Origin: Diphasiastrum complanatum
Taxonomy: Eukaryota > Streptophyta > Lycopodiopsida > Lycopodiales > Lycopodiaceae
DNA: 64,000 bases
Assembly: GCA_029204225.1 (NCBI GenBank)
Contig: CM055102.1
Location: 24,645,390 to 24,709,389 of the forward strand
Direction: 5' to 3'
The notes under the pieces are model-generated. The model saw only the letters and a program-made list of their open reading frames with translations, made no database searches and was not told the DNA's origin. How positions within the stretch are numbered: position 1 is the first letter of the stretch; the number at the start of each line of letters is the position of its first letter. The translations under genes were made by a program, and so were the position numbers. This document shows, in pieces, positions 1-12,255 of this stretch.

Positions 1-377
1 CTCATACCTGCCCAAAACCGTGATGGATCATGTATATATAGGTGATGATATCTCACCAAAATCAATCAAGCAATTTCATGTTTTTTCTCTCATAATGGTG
101 CAATTGCTCTCTATGTTCATAATTGTTTGAGTACTTGTGATTACTAATGATTATAGGATTGAATGTAGGTCTGGTGTACAGTACTCAGACTGTGGGAGGC
201 CGTACTTTCACACGTGTGAAGCCTTCTTCAAGGATTTGGGCCATTTAGTGAGGTTCAAGCATAGATTTTTGATGGATTTTGATGGTTCAACTTGTGCTAA
301 ATCTTATGAAATCATAATCTATAGTTTCCCTCATCATTTCAAGTGTTTTAGGATCCTTATTTGCTGTAATTTTTACA
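1..377 (+). repeat. Copia-1 5' LTR, partial
   Basis: It matches 5468-5843 almost base for base and ends in TTTTACA directly before the primer-binding site. Comparison with the 3' copy shows that about 306 bp are missing to the left of the window. Confidence 0.95.
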
Positions 378-388
378 TGGTATCAGAG
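378..388 (+). other. Copia-1 primer-binding site
   Basis: TGGTATCAGAG directly follows the LTR end. This is the usual plant Copia primer site, complementary to the 3' end of initiator tRNA-Met, where reverse transcription starts. Confidence 0.9.
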
Positions 389-1188
389 TCTAAAGGCTGA
401 AATGAGCTAAATCCTTGGTTTTCATTCAATTTGATTACAATTTTTTATCTAAATCTTGTGTAGATTGGATCTTAGCATCTAGTATTGATTCTAGAACTCA
501 AAGTGAGTCAAATACATTGGAGACTGGTGTTGTGTGACTTCATTTGTAGGTGTCTAGGTGTCTAAAACCAAAGGCAAAGTTGAATTCAATTCACATTACC
601 AAGATAGCAAGTTTTGCTTGCTCCAAGCATTGATTTCTAAGCAAGTTTTGGAGGTGATTTCATAGAGGAGGCTTTCTAGCATTCAAGGAGAGGGAAGATC
701 AGAGTTTTGGGGACTCTTTGAGGCTGTTCTAAGGTGTAGTAGACACCTCCTAAAGTGATTTAGGTTCAGTCCAACCATTGCTTGACTTATGCACCAAATT
801 AGATCAATTTTTCATCAATTTTGATCATTTTTTGCTTGTGATTGGATAGTAGATTGTGTTGCATCCTCATTAAGTTCCATTTAGATCTTTTACAAGTGAT
901 TTTGGAAGTATATTAGGTTGCTGAAATTCACTCTTGATTAGATCATTTGGAAGCTTTAATGTTCTTTATAGAAAGAGGGGCAATTCTACTAGTATTGTCT
1001 ACTTCAATCAAGCAAGTGCATTGTTTCTAGTATTCTATGATTTGATTTTGTTAGAGATCATTCTTAGATCTTTATAGGAAGTCTATTACTGATATTTTCA
1101 GGTCCCTAAGAAGTGGGATAAGGTAGACCTTCAATCAAATCAATAGAAGTAACCTTCATTTGTGTCAAGTTCTTGATTAGGAGACTAG

Positions 1189-2033
1189 ATGGCATCTATA
1201 AATGCATATCTTTTGGATACTAATTAAAGGCTCAACAAAACTAACTATTCCATATGGAAAGTTAGAATGGAATCTATCACGATCATGCAAGATCTGATGC
1301 AAATTGTAAATGGTAAGGAGGGTGAACCTATTCACCCTCAAGAAAGCCAAATACATCAAGAGGTGCAACGTTGCATTACATTGCATAAAAATGAATGTTG
1401 CAAATGAACTCTTAAGAGAGGTAGGAAATTGCACTTCAGCTCAAGATGCTTGGGAGACTTTGCAAAAGGTCTATGAATCCAAGAACCAAACTATAATGTT
1501 AGCTTTGAAGAATCAAATCTATAGAAGCTATCAAAAGAAAAGAGAGAGTGCACATACTTTTGTCCTAAGAGTAAAGGAATTGAACAAAGAGCTAGCCTTT
1601 ATAGGTGACCCTATCAAGGATAAAGAGCTTGTCCAACTCATATTGAATGGACTAAGCTTTGAATTTGACAATTTGGTTCAGGGATATGCAATTTTGGGTA
1701 AGCTACCCATACTTGAAGAACTCCAAGGCACACTCATGGCCGAGGAATCAAGAAGGAGCCAAATGCAAGAGAGGATGGATAGGCTTTCCATCCAAGGTGG
1801 AGATGACCAAGCTCTCTTCACCAAAGGCAAAGGCAAGTCCAAAGGCAAAGGATCAACATTCAAGAAGTCTACAAAGCTTGAGGATCAAGAAGGACCCTCC
1901 ATCAACCACCAAAGTCAAGAAGGACAAATCAAAGGTGAAGTGCTACTATTGTAGCAAGATGGGGCATTATGCCTCGGAATACTTCAAGAGGAAGCAAGAT
2001 CAAAGCCAAGCCAACATGAGCAAAGAGGAGTAG
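1189..2033 (+). pseudogene. Copia-1 gag, broken
   Basis: This encodes a Copia Gag polyprotein that would form the virus-like particle. The likely ATG at 1189 is followed by only 12 codons before an in-frame TAA (1225-1227). The WKVRMES gag motif follows in that frame. A shift near 1350-1380 moves the reading into 1310-1954 (UBN2-type gag: ELLREVGNC, LVQLILNGLSFEFDNLV). A second shift near 1880-1940 moves it into the frame of the zinc knuckle CYYCSKMGHYASEY. There the fourth ligand, normally Cys, is Tyr. Gag is therefore broken by one stop, two shifts and a lost zinc ligand. Confidence 0.9.
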
Positions 2034-2063
2034 GAGGAGGAGAGTTCACATGAGGACTCTCTC

Positions 2064-3389
2064 ATGATGTCCATATTTTCTTCAACAAGCTTCAAAGGAG
2101 AAGATCCTTGGTGGATTGACTCGGGTGCTAGTTCACACATGACTAGTAAAAGGAAGTTTTTCTCTTCTCTCTTATCTTATGATGGACCTATAAAGTCTAT
2201 CTATACAGCAAATGATGAAGCTTGTAAGATTGAAGGAGTTGGTAGCATTCCCCTTTGCTTAGGATCTTCCAAAAAGATCAACATAGAAGGTGTTTTGTAC
2301 ATTCCTACAATAACAAAGAATCTACTAAGTGTTGGCCAAATGGTAGACAATGGTTTTTGTGTTGACTTTGCTTCAAATGAATGTTTCATCAAGAAGAAGG
2401 GTAAGATAGTGGCTAAGGGCACTAGACTTGGCAAACTTTATAAGTTGACTACATTTGTGGATACTAATGTTGTCATGTTGTCCGAGAAGAGCAAGATATC
2501 TACCTTTACTTTATGGCACAAAAGACTTGGACATGTCAACTCGGGTTCCATGGAGGCTATGATCAAGGAGGAGTATGCTTTAGGCCTACCAAGGTCTATT
2601 GGGAAGGAAGACAAGGTTTGTGAAGCTTGTGCCTTATCCAAGGCACATAAGAAGGTGTTTCCTAACTCCATCACAAAGTCATCTCATCCTCTTGAACTCA
2701 TACACTCGGATGTGCACATTGCTAGCACCAAATCTAATGGAGGTTCATCCATGTCTTTAACCTTCATTGATGACTACTCAAGATATTGTTGGGTGTTCTT
2801 ACTTTCCTTCAAGTCTCAAGTATTTGATACTTTTGTAAAGTTCAAGTTGTTTGTGGAAAAGCATCATGATCATAGCATCAAGATTCTTAGAAGTGACAAT
2901 GGTGGAGAATTCATCTCCAATGAGTTCAAGGCCTTTTGTGAGGAGGAAGGGATCAAGAAAGAGACTTCTTGTCCTTACACTCCTCAACAAAATGGAGTTG
3001 CTGAAATAAGTAATAGAACATTATGTGAATGTTCTAAGGCTTTAAGATTAGATGCTTGTTTGCCCAAATCCTTTTGGGGTGAGTCTCTTGTATGTGCAAA
3101 CTACTTGATGAATAGGGTGTCTTGCAAAGCAATTGAAGGCAAAACTCCTTATGAGATGTTGTATGGAAAGAAGCCCAATCTTAATCACTTGAAAGTTTTT
3201 GGGTGTATATGTTATGTGCATGTGCCATTGGAAACAAGAACCAAGGAGGATCCATCTTCCACAAGAGGGATCATGCTTGGATATGCAAGCTCAAGCAGGG
3301 GCTACAAAGTCTATCTCCCATCCTTGAACAAATTTGTTGTTTCAAGGGATGTCATCTTTGATGAACATCATATGCATATGCTTGAATAA
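2064..3389 (+). pseudogene. Copia-1 protease and integrase
   Basis: This open frame of 441 residues is the middle of a Copia pol polyprotein. The protease catalytic motif WIDSGASSHMT is near residue 18. It is followed by the pre-integrase HHCC zinc domain (HKRLGHVN to CEACALSK). The integrase core has the first Asp in HSDVH, the second in LRSDNGGEF and the Glu in PQQNGVAE. The catalytic triad looks complete, but the normally basic residues after that Glu read ISN. The frame ends after FVVSRDVIFDEHH, where Copia pol normally runs on, so a stop or shift separates it from RT, which begins about 30 bp further on. Confidence 0.92.
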
Positions 3390-3419
3390 GGCTCAAGTGC
3401 TCCAACAATCAAGAAGAAG

Positions 3420-5147
3420 ATGGCCGAGGAGCAAGATCTTGGTTTTGAGGAGGAGCTCATGGAGGAGCAAGCACCAAACCCACCTATCACACCAAGGAGA
3501 TCTTCAAGGGCAAAAGTGGAGCCATCAAGGCTCACATATCAAGGCAAAGGACAGCAAGTTGAGGGTATCTCATCCACTTCTTATGCTTTATCTAGTTTTG
3601 AAGAACCATCTAATGTTGAAGATGCATTGAACTCCAAAGAATGGTATAAAGCTATGTTGGATGAGTATGATGCCTTGATTGAGAATGAAACTTGGTTGCT
3701 TGTTGAGAGACCTCAAAGGAATGTAATAGGATGCAAGTGGGTCTTAAAGCTTAAGCTGAATGCAAATGGGAGTGTTAACAAACATAAAGCAAGATTAGTT
3801 GCAAAAGGTTATGCTCAAGAGAGAGGGATAGACTATGAGGAAACTTTTGCACCCGTGGCCAAGATGGTCACAATAAGGCTAATCATTGCACTTGCATCAC
3901 ATTTTGGATGGATTCTATGTCAAATGGATGTCTCTAATGCTTTCTTGAATGGTTTTTTGGAAGAGGATATCTATATGGAGCAGCCACAAGGGTTCATCAA
4001 GCATGGAATGGAGAACAAAGTATGCCATCTCCAAAGAAGCATCTACGGCTTGAAGCAAGCCTCGAGATCTTGGAATTCAAGACTACATTGCTATCTTATT
4101 TCACTTTCTTTTGTTCAAAGTGAATATGATCCCACTCTTTACATTAAATTTGATGATGTTGGTATTGTACTTTTACTCATTTATGTAGATGACATCATCA
4201 TTAGTGGAAATAGTGTGGATGGTATTGAAAAAATCAAGATAGATCTATCCTTAGAGTTCAAGATGGTAGATCTAGGGTGTCTTCACTTCATCTTAGGCAT
4301 AGAAGTACTTAGAGGGTCTGATTTTATCTTTATAAGTCAAGTAAACTATGCTCAAAGTCTTTTGAAGAAGTTTAAGATGGAAGTATGCAAAAGTGTTGAC
4401 ACACCAATGGAGCAAGATGTAAAAGTGCCAAATGAAGATGATGAAAGATCCTTCATGGACATCACTTTGTTTAGGAAACCTATAGGTTCCTTAATGTGGA
4501 TCACTATAACTAGACCAGATCTTAGCTTTAGTGTATGTAGGTTGAGCCAATCCATGCAAAAGCCATTGAATATCCATTGGAAAAAGGCTAAGAGGATTCT
4601 AAGATACATCTCGGGTACATTGGATTTTGGGATTCTATATAGAGGAGATGTGATTAACCTTCATGCATTTAGTGATTCAGATTTTGCAAGGGACAAGAGG
4701 GATAGGAAATCAACAAGTGCCTATTCAACTTTCATAGGAGAAGGTGTGGTTTCATGGCTTTCAAAAAAGCAAGAAACTATATCTCTATCTTCAATCGAGG
4801 CCGAGTACAAAGCTTTGACAACCACTACAAAGGATGTACTTTGGATCAAGAGATTATTGGTGGAACTAAAGACCATGGATTCAGAGGAGGCACCAATCAT
4901 CTACAATGACAATATATCAGCCCAACACCTTGCATCTAACCCAATCTTCCATGCAAGATCTAAGCATATTGAGATATGCCATCACTTTGTGAGAGAAATG
5001 GTGCAAGCCAAGGAGATTGCTTTGGAGCATGTTCCAAGCAATGAATGTGTAGCTGATCTACTTACTAAACCACTTCAAAAGACACCTTTTATGAAGTTTA
5101 GATCATCACTTGGAGTGATTAGTAAAGAAATGATTGAACCAAGCTAG
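3420..5147 (+). pseudogene. Copia-1 reverse transcriptase and RNase H
   Basis: This open frame of 575 residues covers a linker (TPRRSSRAKVEPSRLTY), the RT domain (WVLKLKLNANGSVNKHKARLV, FAPVAKM, QMDVSNAFLNG, YGLKQASRSW, catalytic YVDDIIISG) and Copia RNase H (FSDSDFARD, SSIEAEYKAL, NDNISAQHLASNP, SKHIEI). RT copies the element RNA into cDNA and RNase H removes the template. All the RT and RNase H landmarks look usable. The frame stops just before the polypurine tract. It has no start of its own in an intact element, because it is normally part of one gag-pol polyprotein. Confidence 0.93.
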
Positions 5148-5161
5148 ATAGTGAGGAGGAG

Positions 5162-5843
5162 TGTTAAAAATTCACAATTCTAGCTTGACTAGTTTTGGTC
5201 ATATGACTTGTAAATAGTTAGATGGTCATGATGTGGCTTGTCACATGTGCCAAATAGCATAGGATTCCATTCATAAGGATGTTCTCAAGTAGACCTAAGT
5301 GTTAGAACCTTTGGAATGAGTCCAGATTATGCTTAGATACAAGGGAGAAAAAATAGGAGCTATTTTTGGTAATTTTTGCATTGTTGAGGGATCTCCAAGA
5401 TTCCAACCCTAACTTGGTAGGGATGAAAGATCCACCAAAATTAGCATTAGGGATAGGTTTAGGGCTACTCATACCTACCCAAAACCGTGATGGATCATGT
5501 GTATATAGGTGATGATATCTCACCAAAATCAATCAAGCAATTTCATGTTTTTTCTCTCATAATGGTGCAATTGCTCTCTATGTTCATAATTGTTTGAGTA
5601 CTTGTGATTACTAATGATTATAGGATTGAATGTAGGTCTGGTGTACAGTACTCAGACTGTGGGAGGCCGTACTTTCACACGTGTGAAGCCTTCTTCAAGG
5701 ATTTGGGCCATTTAGTGAGGTTCAAGCATAGATTTTTGATGGATTTTGATGGTTCAACTTGTGCTAATCTTATGAAATCATAATCTATAGTTTCCCTCAT
5801 CATTTCAAGTGTTTTAGGATCCTTATTTGCTGTAATTTTTACA
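5162..5843 (+). repeat. Copia-1 3' LTR with preceding polypurine tract
   Basis: The LTR is 682 bp, starts TGTTAAAAATTC and ends TTTTACA. It is preceded by the purine tract GTGAGGAGGAG (5151-5161), the plus-strand primer site. Its last 376 bp match the window start. Confidence 0.94.
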
Positions 5844-5848
5844 TGCAT

Positions 5849-7103
5849 GTTATCAAATTTGAATCTACCTAACTCAAACTCGACCTATTCTAGAAGGTTA
5901 TGTGCTCGATTCACATACCTTTTATGTACAACATAGATTACAATGAAAATAACCATGGACATGGCCCCAAACTTGAGATAGGAAGATAATATTTTACTAA
6001 TCTTCATAGGAACCATAGAAATGGTTCAAAACCGTCTTCAAAGAGCTCAAACGAGCTATTAAGAGTAATACCAAGTAGCAATTTGTTGCTGGCCAGTTAT
6101 TGTCTCTCCTTGCTGCCTCACATCTTGACAATAAAATCCATGGCTTCAGTAGGGATTTCGTGCTCTCTATTTATGAAGAGACACCGGCTGAATCATCGCA
6201 TCAGGCATCGAGTTCACATAGTCGACGTTGTGTACGCAATGAGATCGTTGTTCCTGACTCGCCTTCTGTGAAACGTTGTCATACTAGGAAACCAACCCCA
6301 GTTGCGCTTCCACCCCCTGTTGCAACCCGCACTGAGCTACCCGTCCCTCAATCCACCGATGCATCCCTCGCCTTTGCTTCCTCACAGGGTCAGTCTGTGA
6401 CAATTGGATCTACCATTCCAATCATAGGTACCCAAGCCGCCTCACCCCCACAGATCCGAGTCATTTTTCCAAACACACAATCTTTCATGGATATGTTCGA
6501 TGATTCCAATCCACTGGGTCCATATGAGATCTTTGAAATGCCCAAAAGCCACGGTCCCTTTGCACTCCAATTCCCTAGAAGAGGATTCAAACAGTTCCAT
6601 GATACCGCTACCGAATTTGATGATTCTTTCTAGATCAACCAGCAAGATCATAAAAAACCATTAGGGTCGTTCATGTTGTACCGTCTTCAAAGCAGTTCGA
6701 TGCCACGGTGCCAATCGACTATCTTTGCAAATGATTTGTCCAAGTTGGCATCCACTGTTACAAGATGAGATGATTGCCTACCATCTTTGGCATTCAATCC
6801 AAATCTTCCCATGGTGTCAGATAAAGTCCAAGACTAGCTGTCGATTGCAAGACTATATCATTGTGTAGCCATGCTAGGAGGTTCTTAGGAATCAAGATTT
6901 TTGGTCTGGATAACTTCCAATTGGATTGCTGGAGCCAATAAGTGCTTTTTTTTGCACAAACATTACTTCAATACAGAGCGTTTGAAATTCGTGAAGAAGG
7001 TGCAGTACCATCTCATCAAGGTATGACACGAGCAGAACCAAAGTCTGAAGTAAATAATCTCATGAGGTGTCATGGAACCACCACCGATTTTGGTGGGGGA
7101 TAT
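5849..7103 (+). other. Stretch with one unidentified ORF (6083/6100-6633)
   Basis: The 177-residue frame from 6100 to 6633 is not recognised. Its middle is rich in Pro, Ser, Thr and Ala, and its C-terminal part has NPLGPYEIFEMP and RRGFKQFHDTATEFDDSF. It has no transmembrane segment or zinc motif. It is followed 450 bp later by a polypurine tract and a probable LTR start at 7104, so it may be the remains of an internal ORF of a non-autonomous LTR element. The flanks 5849-6082 and 6634-7090 show nothing further. Confidence 0.35.
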
Positions 7104-7800
7104 TGTTGGAGGGTTTGCAGATCTCGAATCAACCCTAACCCTAGTAAATAAGTGAGAGGGATTCAACACCCTGTGTGTGTAAGTCTCCAACCCGATGATC
7201 ACATAGTTATTTGATAGTTAGAAAGTCAATAAAGACTTTAGGTCTTTTTGTGGGACTTTTATTGTCGTAGGGCCTAAATGTCAAGTTAGTGAGTAAAGTT
7301 GGGACTCCCACCAAAATTGGTTAGGATTTTGAGGCCAAGGCCCTCCTCTCCACTATAAATAGGGGCAAACTCGAGTTTGCTACACATGTTCATATTCGCA
7401 TTTCAATACAAGCAGATTGGTTCTCTTATGGAATAGATTTGTGAATGTCCTTGCTCTATATCTTTTTCCTTCCATCTCTCATACTTTTGTTGTATTTGCT
7501 AATTGTTGGATCTGATTGTTATTGGGATTGCATGATCTTATGCTTTTTGTGAGAGAGAAAGGGAGAGAAAGAAAGAGTAAGCTATCTTCATTGTGGATCG
7601 TAGTATTAATGGATGTGTAGTATTAATGGTTATGGTTAATGGATGTTAGAATTAGATGTGAATCTTCCACTCATGCTGAAATCTGAGATATGCTATCACT
7701 CTCATGGGAACGAACCTACGCATGACAACTAACTTCATCTCCTTGATGCTAGAATGCTTAGATCTTAGATTGAGGATAGGCCAGGAAAGAAACCCACTAT
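7104..7800 (+). repeat. Probable LTR start of an unnamed LTR element; right end not found
   Basis: The purine-rich run TGGTGGGGGA (7091-7100) precedes TGTTGGAGGG at 7104, as in a polypurine tract and LTR start. A TATA box (CTATAAATAG, 7353-7362) lies about 250 bp inside, followed by a plausible transcript start region. No second copy lies in the window, so the right end is a guess. The LTR may run into or be cut by the following Copia-2. Confidence 0.5.
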
Positions 7801-8105
7801 AGATACACATCCAACACAGTAAGAAAAGTCAAAACATCAACATGCCAAACTCTTCAGCAAGTATTGCAGGAAGAAAGGACATGATATAAAGGACTACAAA
7901 ATCTTAGTGACAAAGAACTAATAGGCTCACCCAGGTGCAAGTTCAATTACCTATTTAGAACCAGGCAGAATTATATGTATGCCATTGTGCTCTTGCCATA
8001 AATTTTTCAAGTATACTGTTCTTTGATCAATCTTGTGCAATCACAACACCTCAGTAAGATCTTGTAAGGTGTGTGGTGAAGTTCACACGTGATAAAAACT
8101 TCACA

Positions 8106-8117
8106 TGGTATCAGAGC
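8106..8117 (+). other. Copia-2 primer-binding site and LTR end
   Basis: TGGTATCAGAGC directly follows ...AAAACTTCACA (ending at 8105), the 3' end of the Copia-2 5' LTR. The left end of this LTR could not be placed because the element lost its own 3' LTR in the Gypsy fusion downstream. 8118-8880 is untranslated leader. Confidence 0.85.
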
Positions 8118-8880
8118 TTCATGCTTTCAAGAGGTGAGGGTGTATACCTCAGATCAACAGTGCTTTTGCTTGTAGAAACTCGAATTTGGGAGAGGGATTC
8201 AAACTCGTTGAAAAACAGCTATCTATGGATCATAAGTGAATCAAAATGAGCCTAATCTGCTCCAGCAGAGCCTTGTACTGATAGAGAGCTCACACGTGTG
8301 AAATCAACCCTCATTAATTGAGTGCTACTTCTCAAGGATTGATCCAAATTTGATGTTCTATAGCTTGTTGGATAGGTATTGAAGAGTAGAATGTGTTGCT
8401 CGAGTTTCTAAATCAATTTGATCTGTTTTTAGAAGAGATTTAGGCAATCAGAGAGTTTGAGAGAGTACTCAACTCGTGGGATATGCCAAAGTGAGCACAC
8501 ATCAGTTCTTTTCACCAATTTCATCAATTTTCACTATCAATCAAGTAGAATTGGATAGAAGTGAGTATTATGAGGTCTTAGACTTTTCATTTCACACAAA
8601 TTATTGTGTTTGAGTTGAAAGTAAGTTCCTAGAGAGTTTTTCAATTTTTTGAAACTCGTGGGAGAGATAGACTTCTTACTTGCATGTGCTTCATTTTTGT
8701 GACTGAAGCAAGATCCAAATTCAAGATAGATTGATTTTCTGTGTTGAGAGTTTGTTCTCACAATCTATTGCTAGATTTCATAGATTGGATCAACATCGTC
8801 TGTGTTGTATCCTAGGTTGAGATAGCAAGCAACATCTTTCAACTCCATCTTTGTCATTACTAGAATTTCTCATAGAGAAG

Positions 8881-11286
8881 ATGTCTTCATCTGGGTCACA
8901 TTTCTTGGAGCACAGTGAGAGATTAACATCTTCCAATTATGCAATGTGGAAGATTAGAATGGAATCATTGTTGATTCTACAGGATGTAATGGACATTGTG
9001 AGTGGAGCTGAAGAAGAACCTGCTGCACCTAATAAAGCTGCAGCATTTCACGAAAGAACCAAAATAGCCCTTCATTTTATAAAAAATGAATGTAACCAAT
9101 GAAGTGTTAAGAGAGATCTATACATGCACCACTGCCAAGGAAGCTTGGGATACCCTAAAAACAATCTATGAAATCAAAAATACTTCTAGATTGCTTACAC
9201 TTAGAAACCAAATCTTTCTAAGTTATCAGAGAGTAGATGAGAGTGCTTCATCATATGTAATGAGAGTTAAGGATCTTCATCAAGAGTTAGCTGGTATTGG
9301 AGATGCTCTTAAGAACACTGAACTTGTTCAAGTAGTTCTTAATGGACTTAGAGATGAGTATGACAATATTGTGCAGACTTATGTTGTCAGGGAGGATCTT
9401 CCATCCTTGGAGACACTGCAAGGTGTTCTCATTGCTGAAGAAAGCAGGCAAGAGAACAAGATGCTGAGGATCAACAGACTTTCAGTGAAAGATGGTGGAG
9501 ATGACAAAGCACTCTTCATCAGAGACAACTCAAGAGGCAAGGGCAAAGGACAACAACACTTCAAGAAGGACAAAGCCAAGGAAGGTGGTGAGTTCCAATC
9601 CTCACAAGCTGCAACATCCAGTGGCAAGAAGAAGCTGTCAAAGATCAAGTGTTTTTTCTGTGGCAAGAAAGGACACTATGCATCAAACAGTTTCAAGAAG
9701 AAGAACCAATCTAAGCAGGCTTACCTTACTAATGAGGATGAGTGTGAGGGTGTTGAGAGTGAAAGAGAGGATTCATTTATGATGTCTGCTTTTTCATGTG
9801 GGGCTAGTTCCCATATGTCTAGTTCTAGAAACTCTTTCACTAGTCTCATGCCATATATAGGTGCAAAAAGATCAATCTATACTGCTAATGATGTAGAGTG
9901 TAGAATTGAAGGAATAGGTAACATTCCTCTGCATGCATCATTATCAAAATCTTTTTGCTTACAAGATGTACTTTATGTACCTAGACTAACCGAGAATCTC
10001 ATTAGTGTAAGACAGTTGTTTGATAGTGGATTGGATGTCAAGTTTCAAGTTGACAAGTGTATAATCTCAAGAGAAAATAAAGTTATTGCTAGAGGATCTA
10101 GAATTGGTAAGCTGTACAAACTAGATTCCAGGGAGAGTGCTAACATTTCAGATATTGCTTATGAGACCAAGGTTCTTCAGGAGGATCTGTGGCATAAGAG
10201 ATTGGGACATTCCAATTTCAAAGCCATGCAATCTATGGTCAAGGAAGGAAAAGCTATTGGACTACCAAAGACATTATCAAAGGAGCTTCTACCTTGTGAA
10301 GGTTGTGTTCTGGCAAAATTACACAGAAGGCCTCTTCCTAGATCAAGCATCAAAACAAAGCAACCATTTGAACTCGTGCACTCTGATGTTCGTTTCTCAT
10401 CAACTAAGAGCAAAGGAGGAGCAAATTGCTTTGTTTCTTTTGTAGATGATTATACAAGATATTCTTGGATCTATATGCTATCTTCTAATGACATGGTTTA
10501 TGATGTTTTTCCTACTTTCAAAGCTTATGTAGAAAAGCAGTTTTCTTTCAAGTTGAAAGCTTTGAGAAGTGACAGTGGAGGAGAATACACCTCCAATAAG
10601 TTTAAAGACTTTTGTGAGAGAGAGGGAATTCAAGGAGAGTTTTCTTGTTCATATACTCCTCAGCAAAATGGAGTTGTTGAGAGAAGAAAATAGAACTTTG
10701 TGTGAATGTGCAAAAGCCATTAGGCTAGAAGCTTCTCTACCTAAAGAGTTTTGGGGAGAGGCAGTTTCATGTGCAAACTATCTTTGCAATAGGCTTCCTA
10801 ATCTTGATTTGAGATGTTGTATAAGAAAAAGCCTCAGGTAGATCATCTTAGGATTTTTGGCTGTGTATGCTTTGTGCATGTACCTCTAGAAATTAGGAAG
10901 AAGGAAGATCCTAGTGCAGTTAAAGGAATTTTTGTAGGATATGCATCTACTAAAAAAGCATGCAATATATTTTTCCTGTACTAACAAGAATGTTGTTAGT
11001 AGAGATGTGATCTTCCATGAAGATCAGAAGTTTAACTTGGATGATGCACAGATCAAGGAGTCTCATGCAAGATCTACAATCATTAACCTTGATGATGCTC
11101 AAGAAGTGGTGAGGCCGAGGCTTGAGGAGGAGCAATTTCAAGCTACCACACCAAGAAGATCTACACGAGCAAGATCTAAACCAAGGAGGCTCATGTATGA
11201 TGAAGAAGGAAGGCAAGTGGAAGGTAAAACTTCCTATCATGCTCTCTTCATATCAGATGAAGAGCCTAAAGATGTCCAAGAAGCTC
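8881..11286 (+). pseudogene. Copia-2 gag-protease-integrase, broken
   Basis: Gag begins at ATG 8881 (LTSSNYAMWKIRMESLL). It shifts frame in the A-run near 9080 and continues in 9086-10693. The zinc knuckle CFFCGKKGHYASNS has Ser in place of the last Cys. The protease signature is only CGASSHMS: the Asp-Ser of DSGA and the residues before it are gone, which suggests a small deletion. The HHCC domain (HKRLGHSN, CEGCVLAK) and integrase residues [14 protein letters not shown] and PQQNGVVE are readable. A shift after 10690 moves the reading to 10569-10841, and more shifts lead to 10941 onward (NVVSRDVIFHEDQKF, TPRRSTRARSKPRRL). Copia sequence ends near 11286 inside the integrase-RT linker. Confidence 0.9.
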
Positions 11287-12255
11287 TCTTTGCGGATCTT
11301 GCAAGACCTATATACAAACTGACCATTGTTCCTATTTGGACAGTTGAGGCGCTAGAAGCCTTTGAAAAATCAAAAAAAGCATTAGCTTCGGCACCAATAC
11401 TACGTTCTCCAGATTGGACAATTGAATTTCATGTTCACACTGATGTCTCAAAATATGCTATTGGATCAGTTTTGACGTAGCCAGGTGAATACAAGAAAGA
11501 CTATCCCATACGATTTGCAAGCCGACAGTTTACATATTCAAAGAAAAATTATTCGACAACAAAACGTGAAGCGTTGGCCATGATTTTTTCTGTAAAGAAA
11601 TTTCAACATTATCTTATGGAAATGCACTTTGCATTTTATACGGATCATAAACCGTTGTTTTATTTGGTACACAAGACGTGTAATACAGGTCGTATTGCAA
11701 AACAGTTACTGTTATTGACCGAATTTGACTTTCGAATTGTAGTTCAAAAAGGTAAACAACATTATCTAGCCGACCATGTTTCAAGAATCGAATCCGCGCC
11801 AGTTAATATTGAGGTGGATGATGAACTTCCAAATGCTGCATTATTCTATGTAGAAGCAGTACCTGAGTGGGCAGCAGATATCGTTGAGTATCTGATGCTA
11901 GGTCAACCTAATGACTCCTTGACAAAAGTACAAAAGAGACAATTGATTCATAAGACTCAACCTTATCAATTGAGTGCGGGACAATTGTATCGTCGCGGAA
12001 TGGATGATATTACTGCATGAAGAACCTGTTTTGATCATGTTTTTCCATGATGGCATGGGCGGAGGACACTTCTCTACAAATATCACTGTTCACAAATTTT
12101 TTCAATCAGGGTGTTGGTGGCCTACACTTCATAAAGACACCGAAAATTATATTCAATCATGTGATGTTTGCCAACAAGCACGACGTCCTACGCAACAGAA
12201 TTATGAACTCTTATAGCCAGTTTTATCGCAAGCACCATTTGAAAAATGGGACTTT
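11287..12255 (+). pseudogene. Ty3/gypsy RNase H and integrase zinc domain, fused to Copia-2
   Basis: From FADLARPIYKL onward the frame is Gypsy, not Copia. It covers the connection region, RNase H (FHVHTDVSKYAIGSVLT, TAG at 11478-11480, then FASRQFTYSKKNYSTTKREALAM and YTDHKPL), a linker (KGKQHYLADHVSRIES, EWAADIVEYL) and the integrase HHCC domain (GGGHFSTNITVHKFF, CDVCQQARRPTQ), then the start of the integrase core. It breaks off near 12255, where the opposite-strand Gypsy RT begins. The family resembles Gypsy-C at 56.8-57.5 kb, with which it shares KGKQHY, ADHVS and EWAAD. Confidence 0.88.

Larger units (their letters stand above)
1..5843 (+). mobile_element. Copia-1: Ty1/copia LTR retrotransposon, 5' end cut by window edge
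   Basis: The element has a partial 5' LTR (1-377), a tRNA-Met primer-binding site, a leader of about 800 bp, gag, protease-integrase, RT-RNase H, a polypurine tract and a complete 3' LTR (5162-5843). The order protease, integrase, RT, RNase H defines the Copia superfamily. By eye the 376 bp shared by the two LTRs differ at two substitutions and one single-base indel, so the insertion is recent. The coding part is nevertheless broken in gag and between integrase and RT. The left target-site duplication lies outside the window; tgcat (5844-5848) is the right candidate. Confidence 0.95.
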
